Notes: a model not told the origin generated them from the sequence alone. Shown: positions 27,579 through 37,523, counted from the stretch's first letter. The stretch is 64,000 nucleotides of DNA from Saprospiraceae bacterium UBA1994 (GCA_002335865.1 DDCY01000029.1:260620-324619), one strand, 5' to 3'. Numbers and translations are program-made.

Positions 27579-30004
27579 TGCTGTGCATTTATTTGAATAG
27601 TTTGACCATTAATTTTCCATTCTTCTTTTGTGAGGTAAATGTCTATCTCATGATATTTTCCTTGTTCCCACATTTCTATATTGCTATCGTATTCATTGCT
27701 AAGTGGATTGCCGCTTTGGCCACCTGGATAGACACCATACCCTAGTGGTTCGTCTTTGAGGTCGACCACCATGCGCCAGCTAGGGCCGAAGTTATTAATG
27801 TTAGAGTTGATGGCGTCGCCACTGCCTGTATGTAAGACATTTTTTCGAGATAACGCGGGTACTCTGAGAAGGTGCCATATGTGCATAGGGCTATAGTCAT
27901 TCCAGTTATTAGATTTTCCATCGGCAATACGCTCCTGCATCGTATCTTGCATTTGTAAAAATGACATCCTGATAATATCAGATGCTGTTTCTTTTTTAGG
28001 TGTGGATTGTATATCGAAAAATTTATGATTAGGTTGTTCTAAGATAAATTCTATAGTCTTCCAAGATGTCGGATATAAGATCTGCATGCTATCAGAAAAA
28101 GCATAAATTTCATCCCATGTGTTCCGATATATATTAGTATACCACTCTTCAAAATAACTTGGTGCTTTTAACTCAGGATGATAGTTGTGATTCCATTGGG
28201 ATAGGTCCAGATGTATGTCTACGGCATCTTCATTTTCTTCGTTAAAATTATCGTTGTCCAGTATTCTAGGTAGAAGGTCTCTTGCTTTATCTCCATGACT
28301 GTTTTGCTGCATTTTCATCATTTCAGTCGCAGTGATATTACTCATATGATTTAATAAACTATCGATTGTTCTATTGCGGTAATGCTCAAATCTGCCATTG
28401 AAATAATACGGATATTTGTCGCTGGTAGAAACTTGATTACTCGATGCAATCCATCCGCGATCTGGATTTCGCATCTGTGGATTTTCGTCTATAGGTATGT
28501 ATTCCATTGAGAGGTATTCGGAGTTGTTTCCTTTTTTTACAAAGCGACCATCTTGACTACTTTTTTTATAGAATTTCCCGTTCACTCTTAATCCAATATC
28601 TCCAAACTTACTAGCAGCTAAAAAATTTTGTGCAGGAGTGATGAATACCTCAGTTGCTTTAAGATATTCATCATAAGACTTTGCAGACATTGCATCAATG
28701 AAAGTCATCATCTCTGGCGACTCAGGTTCATTATGTGCCAGCCATCTCACTGCAAGGTCTTTGTCGCCGTTTGGAGATTCGTATACGACAGGGCCGTGTA
28801 TGGTATAGCGTAAGGTATCTTTGTAGTTTACAGTACCTTTTACCTTGTAGGTTTCTACGACTATTTTGGTCGGTGTTGGTTTGCCATCAAACATATAATG
28901 TGATTTAGTAACATCTGTCCATTCTATCTCATAATAGTCTTTGATGTCTTGACTCACATTTGTTTCACCCCAAGCGATTTGATCATTCCATCCCATTATT
29001 AGTCCTGGCATTCCTGGTATAGTTACTCCATAGGCATTAACATCTTCGTATTGTAAATGTGTTTCGTACCATATTGAAGGTAGCGACAAAGTTAAGTGTG
29101 GATCATTGGCAAAAATTGGATTGCCAGATTCTGTTTTGCTACCACTTATTGCCCAGTTGTTACTGCCTATGCCTTTTATTGGTTCTTTGAAATCCGTCTT
29201 GTAGTAAATGTCTTTATTGATTGCTGCCCAAATAGTATCTTTTCTCATGCTTGCTGCTTTAGATAGATATTCATCTAAGATTACAGGAGTTTCAATATCC
29301 TCGTGTTCATCATAAATACTAAAGAAGAGATCGTTTCCCAATACTTCCAACATATTTGTTGCGGGTATATCGCTCCCACGACCTGCGAGATCATTGGCCA
29401 TCATTTTAACGATCATGATGGTCTTTTTTATGGTCCATGGTTCAGGGGGAACATTTAGAAGCTTATATTCTAAAGGATAGTCGGCAGGGGACCATTCTGC
29501 TAATGCCGTATTTACACCATCCACATATTTTTGTATCAGTTGGTACCTATCTGGAAATTTTTTCCATCCTCTTTCAGCTTGTTCAATTGCGTATACCATC
29601 CCTTTGCGTCTCTGGCTTAAATCATATGATAGTCTTGATGGTCCTATCACCTCTGCTACTCGACCGCTGGCGGATCTACTCATCATATCCATTTGGAAGT
29701 ATCTGTGTTTGGCGTGCATATAGCCTTGAGCAAATAAGGCATCATTCAATGAGTTGGCATATATATGAGGAACTTCTCTTTCGTCGAGAACGATTTCTAT
29801 ATCTTGTTCTATCGATACAGAGTGCAAATTTATATCAGCTCTGCTTGTCTTCTGACCATTTTGCCATATTCCAGTGAATGGATTAAGCATCTTGCCCAGA
29901 GGAGGTAGAGTAATTCTATTCCATACATTTCCATTGAGAAAAAGAGTGAGTAAGATAGTTGTTGTTATACTGAGGGCAAAGGAGAAGTATTTCATTGAAG
30001 ACAT
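27575..30004 (-). CDS. Penicillin acylase family N-terminal nucleophile hydrolase
   Basis: An 809-residue precursor exported by an N-terminal signal segment (residues 5-25). The family is matured by cleavage before the catalytic Ser, here S281 in GIGSNNWAISGSKT, with the oxyanion and Asn residues in ANDPHLTLSLPSIWYE. Substrates of this family include beta-lactam side chains, acyl-homoserine lactones and other amides, so the natural substrate cannot be named. The start may be ATG 30004 or ATG 29995. It is translationally coupled to a small membrane protein. Confidence 0.92.
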   Translation of the reverse strand: MSSMKYFSFALSITTTILLTLFLNGNVWNRITLPPLGKMLNPFTGIWQNGQKTSRADINLHSVSIEQDIEIVLDEREVPHIYANSLNDALFAQGYMHAKHRYFQMDMMSRSASGRVAEVIGPSRLSYDLSQRRKGMVYAIEQAERGWKKFPDRYQLIQKYVDGVNTALAEWSPADYPLEYKLLNVPPEPWTIKKTIMIVKMMANDLAGRGSDIPATNMLEVLGNDLFFSIYDEHEDIETPVILDEYLSKAASMRKDTIWAAINKDIYYKTDFKEPIKGIGSNNWAISGSKTESGNPIFANDPHLTLSLPSIWYETHLQYEDVNAYGVTIPGMPGLIMGWNDQIAWGETNVSQDIKDYYEIEWTDVTKSHYMFDGKPTPTKIVVETYKVKGTVNYKDTLRYTIHGPVVYESPNGDKDLAVRWLAHNEPESPEMMTFIDAMSAKSYDEYLKATEVFITPAQNFLAASKFGDIGLRVNGKFYKKSSQDGRFVKKGNNSEYLSMEYIPIDENPQMRNPDRGWIASSNQVSTSDKYPYYFNGRFEHYRNRTIDSLLNHMSNITATEMMKMQQNSHGDKARDLLPRILDNDNFNEENEDAVDIHLDLSQWNHNYHPELKAPSYFEEWYTNIYRNTWDEIYAFSDSMQILYPTSWKTIEFILEQPNHKFFDIQSTPKKETASDIIRMSFLQMQDTMQERIADGKSNNWNDYSPMHIWHLLRVPALSRKNVLHTGSGDAINSNINNFGPSWRMVVDLKDEPLGYGVYPGGQSGNPLSNEYDSNIEMWEQGKYHEIDIYLTKEEWKINGQTIQINAQQ

Positions 30005-30200
30005 TTATATAAGATTGGGTTTAAGGTACTAATTAGATTTTCACTGTAAAACAATACAGATAGAATATTCATAGATGGATTTAATTACTTTATATTCGTT
30101 TAATGAGAGTTGCCGATCAAAATCACCATTTTCCGGACTTAGTGTTGATTTGTATCATACTTTGTATACATTTGTGATAGCTAAAATTAAAGTTGCTTTA

Positions 30201-30890
30201 ATGTCTTTAGGAAATATAGAATTTACAACAGCATTTTCAGTTGATAATGTGATATTTGGTTTCGATGATGCTGATCTGAAGATTCTATTGATAAAGAGAG
30301 CAGAGGAGCCATTTGCCAATCATTGGGCCCTTCCAGGAGCCTTGGTATACCATGACGAAAATTTGCGGGATGCTCCGATGAGAGTTCTCAAAGAATTGAC
30401 AGGATTGAACAATGTATTTCTTGAGCAAGTAAAGACATTCGGAAAGGTAAATAGGCATCCATCCGGACGTGTAATCACAATTGCTTATTACTCATTGATT
30501 AATATTCACAAAGTAGCACCTCAGGCGATGAGTTTTGCGGAGGAAGTCAGCTGGATAAAGATCAAAGACGTTGATACGCTAGCTTTCGATCATAAAGAGA
30601 TATTAGAATACAGTTTAGATAAGCTAAGGCGTGATGTGAAGCTAAGGCCTATTGGTTTTGAACTGCTCCCGGATACATTTACACTCTCACAATTACAGAG
30701 TCTATACGAGGCAGTACTAGATAAGGAACTGGATAAAAGAAACTTTAGAAAAAAAATTCTTTCGATGAAGTTGCTATTAGATGTTAAGGAATATCAACAA
30801 GGTGTGGCACATAGGCCAGCTAAGCTGTTTAGCTTCGATCCTGAAAGGTATCTTACATTGAAGTCTGAAGGATTTAACTTCGAAATATAG
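30201..30890 (+). CDS. Nudix-like transcriptional regulator (NrtR/AraR type)
   Basis: A 229-residue protein from ATG 30201; the frame is open 42 codons further, but that part does not look like the family. It has an N-terminal Nudix fold (SVDNVIFGFDDADLKILLIKR) and a C-terminal winged-helix-like part (TLSQLQSLYEAVLDKELDKRNFRKKIL). The Nudix box is degenerate: the expected REUxEExG reads RVLKELTG, losing catalytic glutamates. In NrtR and the Bacteroidota AraR regulators the dead Nudix domain senses a metabolite and the winged helix binds DNA. No target operon is adjacent. Its stop abuts the convergent lipoprotein gene. Confidence 0.82.
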   Translation: MSLGNIEFTTAFSVDNVIFGFDDADLKILLIKRAEEPFANHWALPGALVYHDENLRDAPMRVLKELTGLNNVFLEQVKTFGKVNRHPSGRVITIAYYSLINIHKVAPQAMSFAEEVSWIKIKDVDTLAFDHKEILEYSLDKLRRDVKLRPIGFELLPDTFTLSQLQSLYEAVLDKELDKRNFRKKILSMKLLLDVKEYQQGVAHRPAKLFSFDPERYLTLKSEGFNFEI

Positions 30891-31664
30891 TTAGAAAGAA
30901 ATAATCTCTCCAGTTGCAGCATCTCTCAGATTGAAGACGTAATTGGCATGGTTACCTTTATATTGCTCTATGAAAGATAAAAATGGTTCTTTATTCTCTA
31001 AGTGGTAATAAACATCATTGTGGATAGGCGGAGTGTTAAAATAATCAAAGAATACAGCCTGTTGATTATCTATTGAAAAATATGAAGTGTAATAACCATC
31101 AATTAAATCCCTGTTACTATAGCTCGAAAGTGAATCAAGTAAGATAGTATCAACTGGATCTTGATTGGTATCATAGATATATCCAAAAATAACTTGACTA
31201 GGCATGCGATTAACTATATTATTGCCTAATAATATTCCTTCTGGTGTATCAATCTTCAAAGTGTAATGGAGTGCTGTAGTTTCAATGGTTCCAGTATTTT
31301 TCACTACATTTTTGAGAGAGATAGCAATATCAGTGGTGCCACTTTCAATATTTAGCGGAATTATTTCTTCTACTTGACCTTCTTCAGTAGGACAATCATC
31401 TATTTGTGTAATATCTTCAAGAACTAGATTAAGTTCACCTTCTTGGTCAATCAGCGTGTATAGAATATCTGAAGAATTACAATCTTGATCATTTATCGTT
31501 GTTATTCTATAGCTAAACTTTGGTCCATTGTCAGTAAATACTTGATCTGCACTTATTATAAACTCTCCTCCAAGATTAAGTATCCTCAGGCCATTTGGAT
31601 CTTTATGGCAAGAAATAACCATCAGGCCTAAAAATATAAACACTATTAAATTTATAATCTTCAT
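30891..31664 (-). CDS. Lipoprotein of unknown function
   Basis: A 257-residue protein with a type II signal peptide (IFLGLMVISC, Cys at about residue 19) and a beta-rich mature part with several paired cysteines (DQDCNSSD, IDDCPTEE). No catalytic motif is recognised. It lies 170 bases downstream of the aminopeptidase gene on the same strand, probably transcribed separately. Likely exposed on the outer membrane. Confidence 0.7.
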   Translation of the reverse strand: MKIINLIVFIFLGLMVISCHKDPNGLRILNLGGEFIISADQVFTDNGPKFSYRITTINDQDCNSSDILYTLIDQEGELNLVLEDITQIDDCPTEEGQVEEIIPLNIESGTTDIAISLKNVVKNTGTIETTALHYTLKIDTPEGILLGNNIVNRMPSQVIFGYIYDTNQDPVDTILLDSLSSYSNRDLIDGYYTSYFSIDNQQAVFFDYFNTPPIHNDVYYHLENKEPFLSFIEQYKGNHANYVFNLRDAATGEIISF

Positions 31665-31834
31665 AAATCTATTTGGCTTTTATCCTATTTAGTACTCTAT
31701 TCAATGAGAAAATAACTTTTATGATCTGTCTACTTACGATACCCAAAATTATATTGAAACAACGGCACTAAATACCAAATGCTGCCTAGATATTTATATT
31801 TCTCAATTGGACAATTTTTAAGTTATGAATCTTA

Positions 31835-32947
31835 CTATTTATTAGATGTAAATAACTTTTTTGATATTGAGGCAGGTATCGCATCTTTGTGCATAAGAAC
31901 AGCAACTGTTTTAGCTCTTACATATGCTTCAGACATATACAGAAATCCTTTGTAATCACTGATTTCTCCCCAGCTGTTCTTGATGATGAAGTACTTGTTG
32001 CCTTTTTGATCTAGAGCTATTCCGATCATGTGCATAAGGTGATCATCAGTTGTGTTGAAACTCATAAAATCATCTTGTCTGCTCTGCTGAGTTACTTTTT
32101 GCTCAATTACAGGCTTGGTCCATTGCTCCTTACTTTGAGTGACGGGTAATATTGCTAGTCCATTCTTGGATGAAAACCCTTTTTCGCTTACATCACCATC
32201 CCAAGCTACAGTATATCCTTCCATTAAGGCAAATTCGATAGTATTCATAAAATCATCTATTGGAAGATTGTAGAACGAACCATTAGAGTAATTGTCAGGG
32301 ACTTCTAGAATAAAACTATTGTAAAAAGGATGATGTGAGAAAGATGAGAGATTTACATAGTCCTTTACATCAAGTTTGAGCTTACGAGCGTATGTCTCAG
32401 CAGTCATTTTCATATCTCCTCCCATTACGAATGATTCAGGAGTATCTCCCATATAGACATCAAGTATTGCTTCAACTGCGTTTTGCCAGTTATAGCTATC
32501 TATTTTGTTAGCGGATATTATTCCATCAAGAAATCCTTTAAGCCCCTTTTCTAATTCACTATGATTATAAGACTCTACTTTGTTATCTCGGCCAGAGTAT
32601 ACGCTTTCTGGTATTACACCATGCTTGTCTACTGCTCTTATTAGATCATGAGCTAAGGCACCTTGGCTAAAGTTGGCTTTTCCCTGGCGAAGCACATAAT
32701 TAGCGGCTTTGTCTTTGTAGATGTTATATACGACATACATTTCAGATAGATCTATATCCTTCTGTCCCATACGTATAGCCTCAGATTCTAAGAAAGATGT
32801 AGTTGCAAAACTCCAGCAAGTACCTGTTTTTTGTTGATTTTTAATTTCTGTGCAAGGAGCCATCTTTTCAGCAGAAAATGTGTATTGAGCAATACTTGCA
32901 GCTTGTACTAGAGCGATAGTAAGGACAGATAATATTAATTTCATCAT
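31835..32947 (-). CDS. Aminopeptidase C / bleomycin hydrolase family (C1B), exported
   Basis: A papain-fold cysteine peptidase of family C1B. The catalytic Cys is C44 in QQKTGTCWSFATTSFLES; the His and Asn appear in DDHLMHMIGIALD and FIIKNSWGE. Cytoplasmic PepC is about 440-450 residues, while this form is about 370 and begins with a signal peptide (ILSVLTIALVQAASIA), so it acts outside the cytoplasm. I use the ATG pair at 32947/32944; 22 more open codons upstream would place an unlikely hydrophobic run before the signal. Confidence 0.88.
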   Translation of the reverse strand: MMKLILSVLTIALVQAASIAQYTFSAEKMAPCTEIKNQQKTGTCWSFATTSFLESEAIRMGQKDIDLSEMYVVYNIYKDKAANYVLRQGKANFSQGALAHDLIRAVDKHGVIPESVYSGRDNKVESYNHSELEKGLKGFLDGIISANKIDSYNWQNAVEAILDVYMGDTPESFVMGGDMKMTAETYARKLKLDVKDYVNLSSFSHHPFYNSFILEVPDNYSNGSFYNLPIDDFMNTIEFALMEGYTVAWDGDVSEKGFSSKNGLAILPVTQSKEQWTKPVIEQKVTQQSRQDDFMSFNTTDDHLMHMIGIALDQKGNKYFIIKNSWGEISDYKGFLYMSEAYVRAKTVAVLMHKDAIPASISKKLFTSNK

Positions 32948-33135
32948 TTTTTCTATTTTAATAATTAAGATAACCGCAATTTTTATGTTAATAAAGTACG
33001 TTAGTAAAATCACGAAGGATCTACAAACTGGAGTTTATTAAGATTAATTTTCAATTGGTGCTAAACATATGAAAAATAATAGTGTTTTAAAGATCATTAT
33101 TATAGAACATCGCTACATAAGTATTACTATACAAG

Positions 33136-33143
33136 TATATTTG
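33136..33143 (+). promoter_or_regulatory. -7 promoter element of lepA
   Basis: TATATTTG ends 7 bases before the lepA ATG, so transcription would start at or within a few bases of the start codon. Confidence 0.6.
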
Positions 33144-33150
33144 CATTCTT

Positions 33151-34941
33151 ATGAAGAATATTAGAAATTTTTGTGTGATAGCTCATATTGATCATGGTAA
33201 GAGTACCTTATCTGACAGGTTATTAGAACATACACAGACTATATCAGAGCGTAATATGCAGAATCAAGCTCTAGATGATATGGATATAGAAAGGGAAAGA
33301 GGTATCACTATTAAGAGTCATGCGGTACAGATGTATTATCCAGCTAAAGATGGAGAGACATATACTATTAATTTAATAGACACTCCTGGTCACGTGGATT
33401 TCTCATATGAAGTATCACGATCGATAGCAGCTTGCGAAGGTGCATTGTTATTAGTAGATGCATCACAAGGGGTACAGGCACAAACGATATCTAATTTATA
33501 TTTAGCTATAGAACATGATCTAGAAATCATTCCAGTCCTTAACAAGGTAGATATGGAAAGTGCTATGATCGAAGAGATGTCGGATCAGATTATTGACCTT
33601 ATTGGTTGTGATTTGGATGATATTATTCATGCGAGTGGAAAGACAGGTATTGGTATAGAAGATATCTTAGAAGCTGCAGTTTCGCGTATCCCTGCACCCA
33701 AAGGAGATCCAGAGGCCCCATTGCAAGCATTGATATTTGATTCAGTATTCAATTCTTTTCGTGGTGTGATCGCTTATTTCAAAGTGATCAACGGTGTGAT
33801 GAAAACCAAAGAGAAAGTAAGATTCTTTAATACGGGGGCCGAATATAATGCTGATGAGATAGGGATCTTACAGATGGATCAAGTACCGAAAAAAGAGCTT
33901 AGAGCAGGAAATGTAGGATATATCATCACTGGTATCAAGGAGTCAAAAGAAATTAAAGTTGGAGATACTATTACTAATTCAGATAATCCTTGCAAGGCTG
34001 GAATTGACGGGTTCGAAGATGTGAAGCCAATGGTATTCGCAGGTGTATATCCGATCGAAAATGAAGATTTTGAAGACCTAAGAGATAGCCTTGATAAACT
34101 ACAGTTAAATGATGCCTCATTAGTATTCGAGCCAGAGTCTTCAGTGGCATTAGGATTTGGATTCCGTTGTGGATTTCTAGGTATGTTACACTTGGAGATT
34201 ATTCAAGAAAGACTTTCTCGTGAGTACGATCAAGAAGTGATTACTACTATACCCAACGTTAGTTACTTTGGATATGATAAGAAAGGAGCAAAGATAAAGG
34301 TAAACACACCTAATGATTTGCCAGATCCTACAAAATTGGATAGGGTAGAAGAACCATATATTAGAGCTCAGATTATTACTAAACCAGAATACATTGGTTC
34401 GATCATGTCGCTTTGTATGGATAAGCGTGGAATACTTACCAAGCAAACATATTTAACTCAAGAGAGGGTAGAGTTGACATTCGAGATGCCACTGGCGGAA
34501 ATTGTATTTGACTTCTACGATAAACTCAAGTCTATTTCCAGAGGATACGCTTCTTTTGATTATACCCCTATTGATTATCGTGCATCTGATTTAGTAAAGT
34601 TAGATATCATGTTGAATGGTGATGCTGTAGATGCACTCTCTTCTCTAGTTCATAAAACTAAGGCTGAATCATTTGGTCGTAAGATGTGTAAGAAGTTGAG
34701 AGAGCTGCTTCCTCGTCAACAATTTGTGATTGCGATACAAGCGTCTATTGGAGCTAAGATTATCGCAAGAGAGACAATATCTGCATTGCGAAAAGATGTA
34801 ACCGCTAAATGTTACGGTGGTGACATATCACGTAAGCGTAAGTTACTGGAGAAACAGAAGAAAGGAAAGAAGAAAATGAGGCAGATTGGTAATGTAGAGG
34901 TGCCACAAAAGGCATTTTTAGATGTTCTGAAATTGGATTAA
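33151..34941 (+). CDS. lepA: Elongation factor 4 (LepA)
   Basis: A ribosomal GTPase that acts on stalled or misassembled translocation complexes. The 596 residues carry G1 AHIDHGKST (9-17), G2/G3 RERGITIKSH and DTPGHVDF, G4 NKVD, and the LepA-specific C-terminal domain (RKRKLLEKQKKGKKKMR near the end). Length and domain order are typical. It has a close promoter element and a hairpin terminator, so it is probably a single-gene unit. Confidence 0.97.
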   Translation: MKNIRNFCVIAHIDHGKSTLSDRLLEHTQTISERNMQNQALDDMDIERERGITIKSHAVQMYYPAKDGETYTINLIDTPGHVDFSYEVSRSIAACEGALLLVDASQGVQAQTISNLYLAIEHDLEIIPVLNKVDMESAMIEEMSDQIIDLIGCDLDDIIHASGKTGIGIEDILEAAVSRIPAPKGDPEAPLQALIFDSVFNSFRGVIAYFKVINGVMKTKEKVRFFNTGAEYNADEIGILQMDQVPKKELRAGNVGYIITGIKESKEIKVGDTITNSDNPCKAGIDGFEDVKPMVFAGVYPIENEDFEDLRDSLDKLQLNDASLVFEPESSVALGFGFRCGFLGMLHLEIIQERLSREYDQEVITTIPNVSYFGYDKKGAKIKVNTPNDLPDPTKLDRVEEPYIRAQIITKPEYIGSIMSLCMDKRGILTKQTYLTQERVELTFEMPLAEIVFDFYDKLKSISRGYASFDYTPIDYRASDLVKLDIMLNGDAVDALSSLVHKTKAESFGRKMCKKLRELLPRQQFVIAIQASIGAKIIARETISALRKDVTAKCYGGDISRKRKLLEKQKKGKKKMRQIGNVEVPQKAFLDVLKLD

Positions 34942-34968
34942 TAATCGATAATAGAACAATAGTTTATT

Positions 34969-35001
34969 AGCTTCTAGAAACTGATTTTCCTGGAAGCTTT
35001 T
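34969..35001 (+). terminator. Terminator after lepA
   Basis: A 9-base-pair stem (AGCTTCTAG with CTGGAAGCT, one wobble pair) is followed by a T run, 28 bases after the lepA stop. Confidence 0.75.
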
Positions 35002-35161
35002 CTGTGTTTAATTAATTTATTTTTGGATTACGAGGTAAAATTTATTTGAGCGAAGCTTGGCGAACGTATAGTATCTTTCGCTTAGAGATTTATTATATGT
35101 CAATCAACTTTGACTGTCAAATATTTGTACAATAGCCCAATTGAATCAATATCCGGGTAAC

Positions 35162-35959
35162 ATGAAAAAGTCATATGAAGGTTTTTTAAAATCAGATTTA
35201 CTTTGGACTAACACTGAATTTGGATTAGAGCAGTTTGTTTTGGAGAATGATAAATTGGATTATAAGAGGCTCTGTCCAGTACCGAAAAATCTGAGATTAG
35301 GTCATCAAGTAGAGCATATTTATTTGCAATTGCTAAAGGCATCTAATAAGTACAAAGTACTCGCACATTCTATACAATTGATTGAATACAAGCGTACTCT
35401 CGGAGAGTTAGACTTTATTATAAAATCTTTGGTAACTGACGAAATAATTCATGTCGAATTGGCGTATAAATTCTATCTGATAGACTATACTATAGATGAT
35501 GTTGTAGAGGGACTTGTTGGTCCTAATCGTGGAGACGCTTTTACTTATAAATTAGATAAAACTAAGAATAAGCAATTACCATTATTGTATTCTGGTGCGG
35601 CGAAAGCTCGGCTTGATATCGATGTTTATAAAGTCAAACAAAAGGTTGCATTTTACGGTGAAATTTTCACACCTTACCAAATGGATAATCAGAATATGGG
35701 TATATTAAATTCTAAAAGTATTAAAGGATGTTATATACCTTTAAATCTTTTTATTACCGAGGATTTTAGTCTCTTTAAATTTCATTTTCCAACAAAAAGT
35801 GAATGGATACATATTCCATATAGTAATGTTAAGTGGATGGATTACGAATCTGCAATCCAAATTATTAAGGAACGACATGCTATAAATCGATCACCTATGA
35901 TTTGGGTCTACAAGGGAATGGGATTGATAGAAAAGATGTTTGTCACTAATTGGGGGTAG
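35162..35959 (+). CDS. DUF1853 family protein
   Basis: A 265-residue cytoplasmic protein without signal or membrane segments. Family blocks are LGHQVEHIYLQLL, the nuclease-like pair GELDFII and HVELAYKFYL, and GPNRGDAFTYKLDK. The spaced acidic residues (E in GHQVEH, D in GELD, E and K in VELAYK) recall the PD-(D/E)XK nuclease fold, which is an inference. I use ATG 35162; a TTG 21 bases upstream (35141) is also in frame. No partner genes are adjacent. Confidence 0.8.
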   Translation: MKKSYEGFLKSDLLWTNTEFGLEQFVLENDKLDYKRLCPVPKNLRLGHQVEHIYLQLLKASNKYKVLAHSIQLIEYKRTLGELDFIIKSLVTDEIIHVELAYKFYLIDYTIDDVVEGLVGPNRGDAFTYKLDKTKNKQLPLLYSGAAKARLDIDVYKVKQKVAFYGEIFTPYQMDNQNMGILNSKSIKGCYIPLNLFITEDFSLFKFHFPTKSEWIHIPYSNVKWMDYESAIQIIKERHAINRSPMIWVYKGMGLIEKMFVTNWG

Positions 35960-36150
35960 ATATTAATGATTCTTCATGTGTTTATTTCTTATTTGTCTTT
36001 GATAGTAGATTTTCTAATGGGTAAGTGATAATTTATGTTTAGGCCACTTAGATAGATTTTTCTATTTATTTAGTTTAGGATCGAAATTAGGGCCGTAAGG
36101 CCTATTAAAAATAAACCAACTTATCTGAGAGGGTTTGTATTTAACACTAT

Positions 36151-36399
36151 TTAATCACAACATTCTCTAGCAACATATGAGGTGACGCCAGCTTTATCTG
36201 CATGACATGAATTAGAATAAGTTACACCATCACATCCACAGACAGGATCATATACCTCTATACAAAAGATAGAGTCGTTAATAAGAGTAGAATCTATACA
36301 ATTTCCACTCTGTATTGAGGGAGTAGATACACAATTTTTATTTTTTTCACAACTTATAAAAGCGATAAATAAAACTGAAATTAAAAGTATCCTTTTCAT
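36151..36399 (-). CDS. Kazal-domain lipoprotein (protease-inhibitor-like)
   Basis: An 82-residue lipoprotein: signal peptide with lipobox FIAFISC (Cys at residue 17) and one Kazal-like domain in the second half. The Kazal signature is CIEVYDPVCGCDGVTYSNSC followed by the final cysteine pair. Kazal domains in animals inhibit serine proteases; in Bacteroidota the same fold occurs in small exported proteins whose targets are unknown. It stands alone, next to an AT-rich gap. Confidence 0.85.
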   Translation of the reverse strand: MKRILLISVLFIAFISCEKNKNCVSTPSIQSGNCIDSTLINDSIFCIEVYDPVCGCDGVTYSNSCHADKAGVTSYVARECCD

Positions 36400-36764
36400 A
36401 ATTTTTAGTTAAATAATTAATAATGATGTACTTATACGATAAATATCTAAAATTTACTATTCGTCTAAGAGTGAACTTTCTAATAATTTTTTCTCTAAAA
36501 AATTTAGCACACTAAATTTTTACTGTAACACCATTTTTTTATTCTATTTATATGTTATTAGTGAACATATAATTACATCTATCTGATTATAATATTTCCA
36601 TTGTTCTACTTTCAAATGATCACAATATATTCCTTCTCTTTATAAATTTACATTAGGAAACTAACTTTAAGAATAGCATAAGTATTATGCAGTTTGCTCT
36701 TGTTTTGATCGTGATGCGATTTTAGTGTATTTTATCATATAATTCATCTATTACAGATCTTTTA
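36400..36764. other. AT-rich gap with a perfect palindrome
   Basis: No gene remnant was recognised. At 36498-36521 a perfect 10-base-pair stem (AAAAATTTAG / CTAAATTTTT) closes a CACA loop. With A and T runs on its two sides it could end transcription in either direction, for example of lolD from the right. Confidence 0.5.
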
Positions 36765-36866
36765 TTACCACATCTTACTATGATCTATAACATTACGAAA
36801 GTACTTTCCTAGTCTAAATAATTCTTCTTGTAGGTCGTCGATTTTAGCAGTCGTTTTTGTATTCAT
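36765..36866 (-). CDS. Short unknown frame directly downstream of lolD
   Basis: A 33-codon frame begins at ATG 36866, 3 bases after the lolD stop, and contains TAKIDDLQEELFRLGKYFRN. It ends at TAA 36765. A shift of one base near the end would let it continue as GNKRSVIDELYDKIH, so it may be the truncated start of a longer gene once co-transcribed with lolD. Family not recognised. Confidence 0.35.
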   Translation of the reverse strand: MNTKTTAKIDDLQEELFRLGKYFRNVIDHSKMW

Positions 36867-36869
36867 TTG

Positions 36870-37523
36870 TTAACTAATTATACGTCCATCTTGCATAGTA
36901 AGTGTACGATCGCTTAACTTGGCAAGTTCTTGATTATGTGTTACGATCAAGAATGTTTGGCCCATTTCGGACTGCAACTTCTTGAATAAATTATGAAGGT
37001 CATCAGAACTACTTGCATCAAGATTACCTGTTGGCTCATCGGCGAATATTACCGCAGGATCATTTATTAATGCTCTAGCCACAGCTACTCTTTGTTGCTC
37101 ACCTCCTGAAAGTTCTTGCGGTTTATGATCCATTCTATCTCCTAGTCCCAAGTAATCTAGTAATTCCTTGGCTTTATTTTCTGCTTTAGTTGCACTAGTG
37201 CCTCGAATATGTGCAGGTATAGTTATATTCTCTAAAGCAGTAAATTCATTGAGTAAATGATGAAATTGAAAGACAAATCCTATTGTTTCATTTCTAAATT
37301 TGGCCAAATTGTTCTTATTAAGGCGAGTGGTATCTACACCATTGATAATAATAGTTCCTGCGTCTGAATGATCCAAAGTACCTACAATGTGGAGTAATGT
37401 ACTCTTACCTGCGCCAGATTTCCCTATGATGCTCACGATCTCTCCTTTTGTTATATCTATATCTACACCTTTGAGGACTTGTAGGTCTTCGTAGGATTTG
37501 ATTATGTCTTTACCTTGTATCAT
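36870..37523 (-). CDS. lolD: ABC transporter ATPase, LolD/MacB-type
   Basis: A 217-residue ATPase of the LolD/MacB/FtsE group: Walker A GKSGAGKS (34-41), signature LSGGEQQRVAVARAL, Walker B VIFADEPTGNLD. The Q-loop context FVFQFHHLLNEFTALEN is typical of LolD, which powers release of outer-membrane lipoproteins to LolA. The matching permeases are not next to it, as is usual in Bacteroidota, so a MacB-like efflux role is not excluded. A short unknown frame follows it. Confidence 0.85.
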   Translation of the reverse strand: MIQGKDIIKSYEDLQVLKGVDIDITKGEIVSIIGKSGAGKSTLLHIVGTLDHSDAGTIIINGVDTTRLNKNNLAKFRNETIGFVFQFHHLLNEFTALENITIPAHIRGTSATKAENKAKELLDYLGLGDRMDHKPQELSGGEQQRVAVARALINDPAVIFADEPTGNLDASSSDDLHNLFKKLQSEMGQTFLIVTHNQELAKLSDRTLTMQDGRIIS

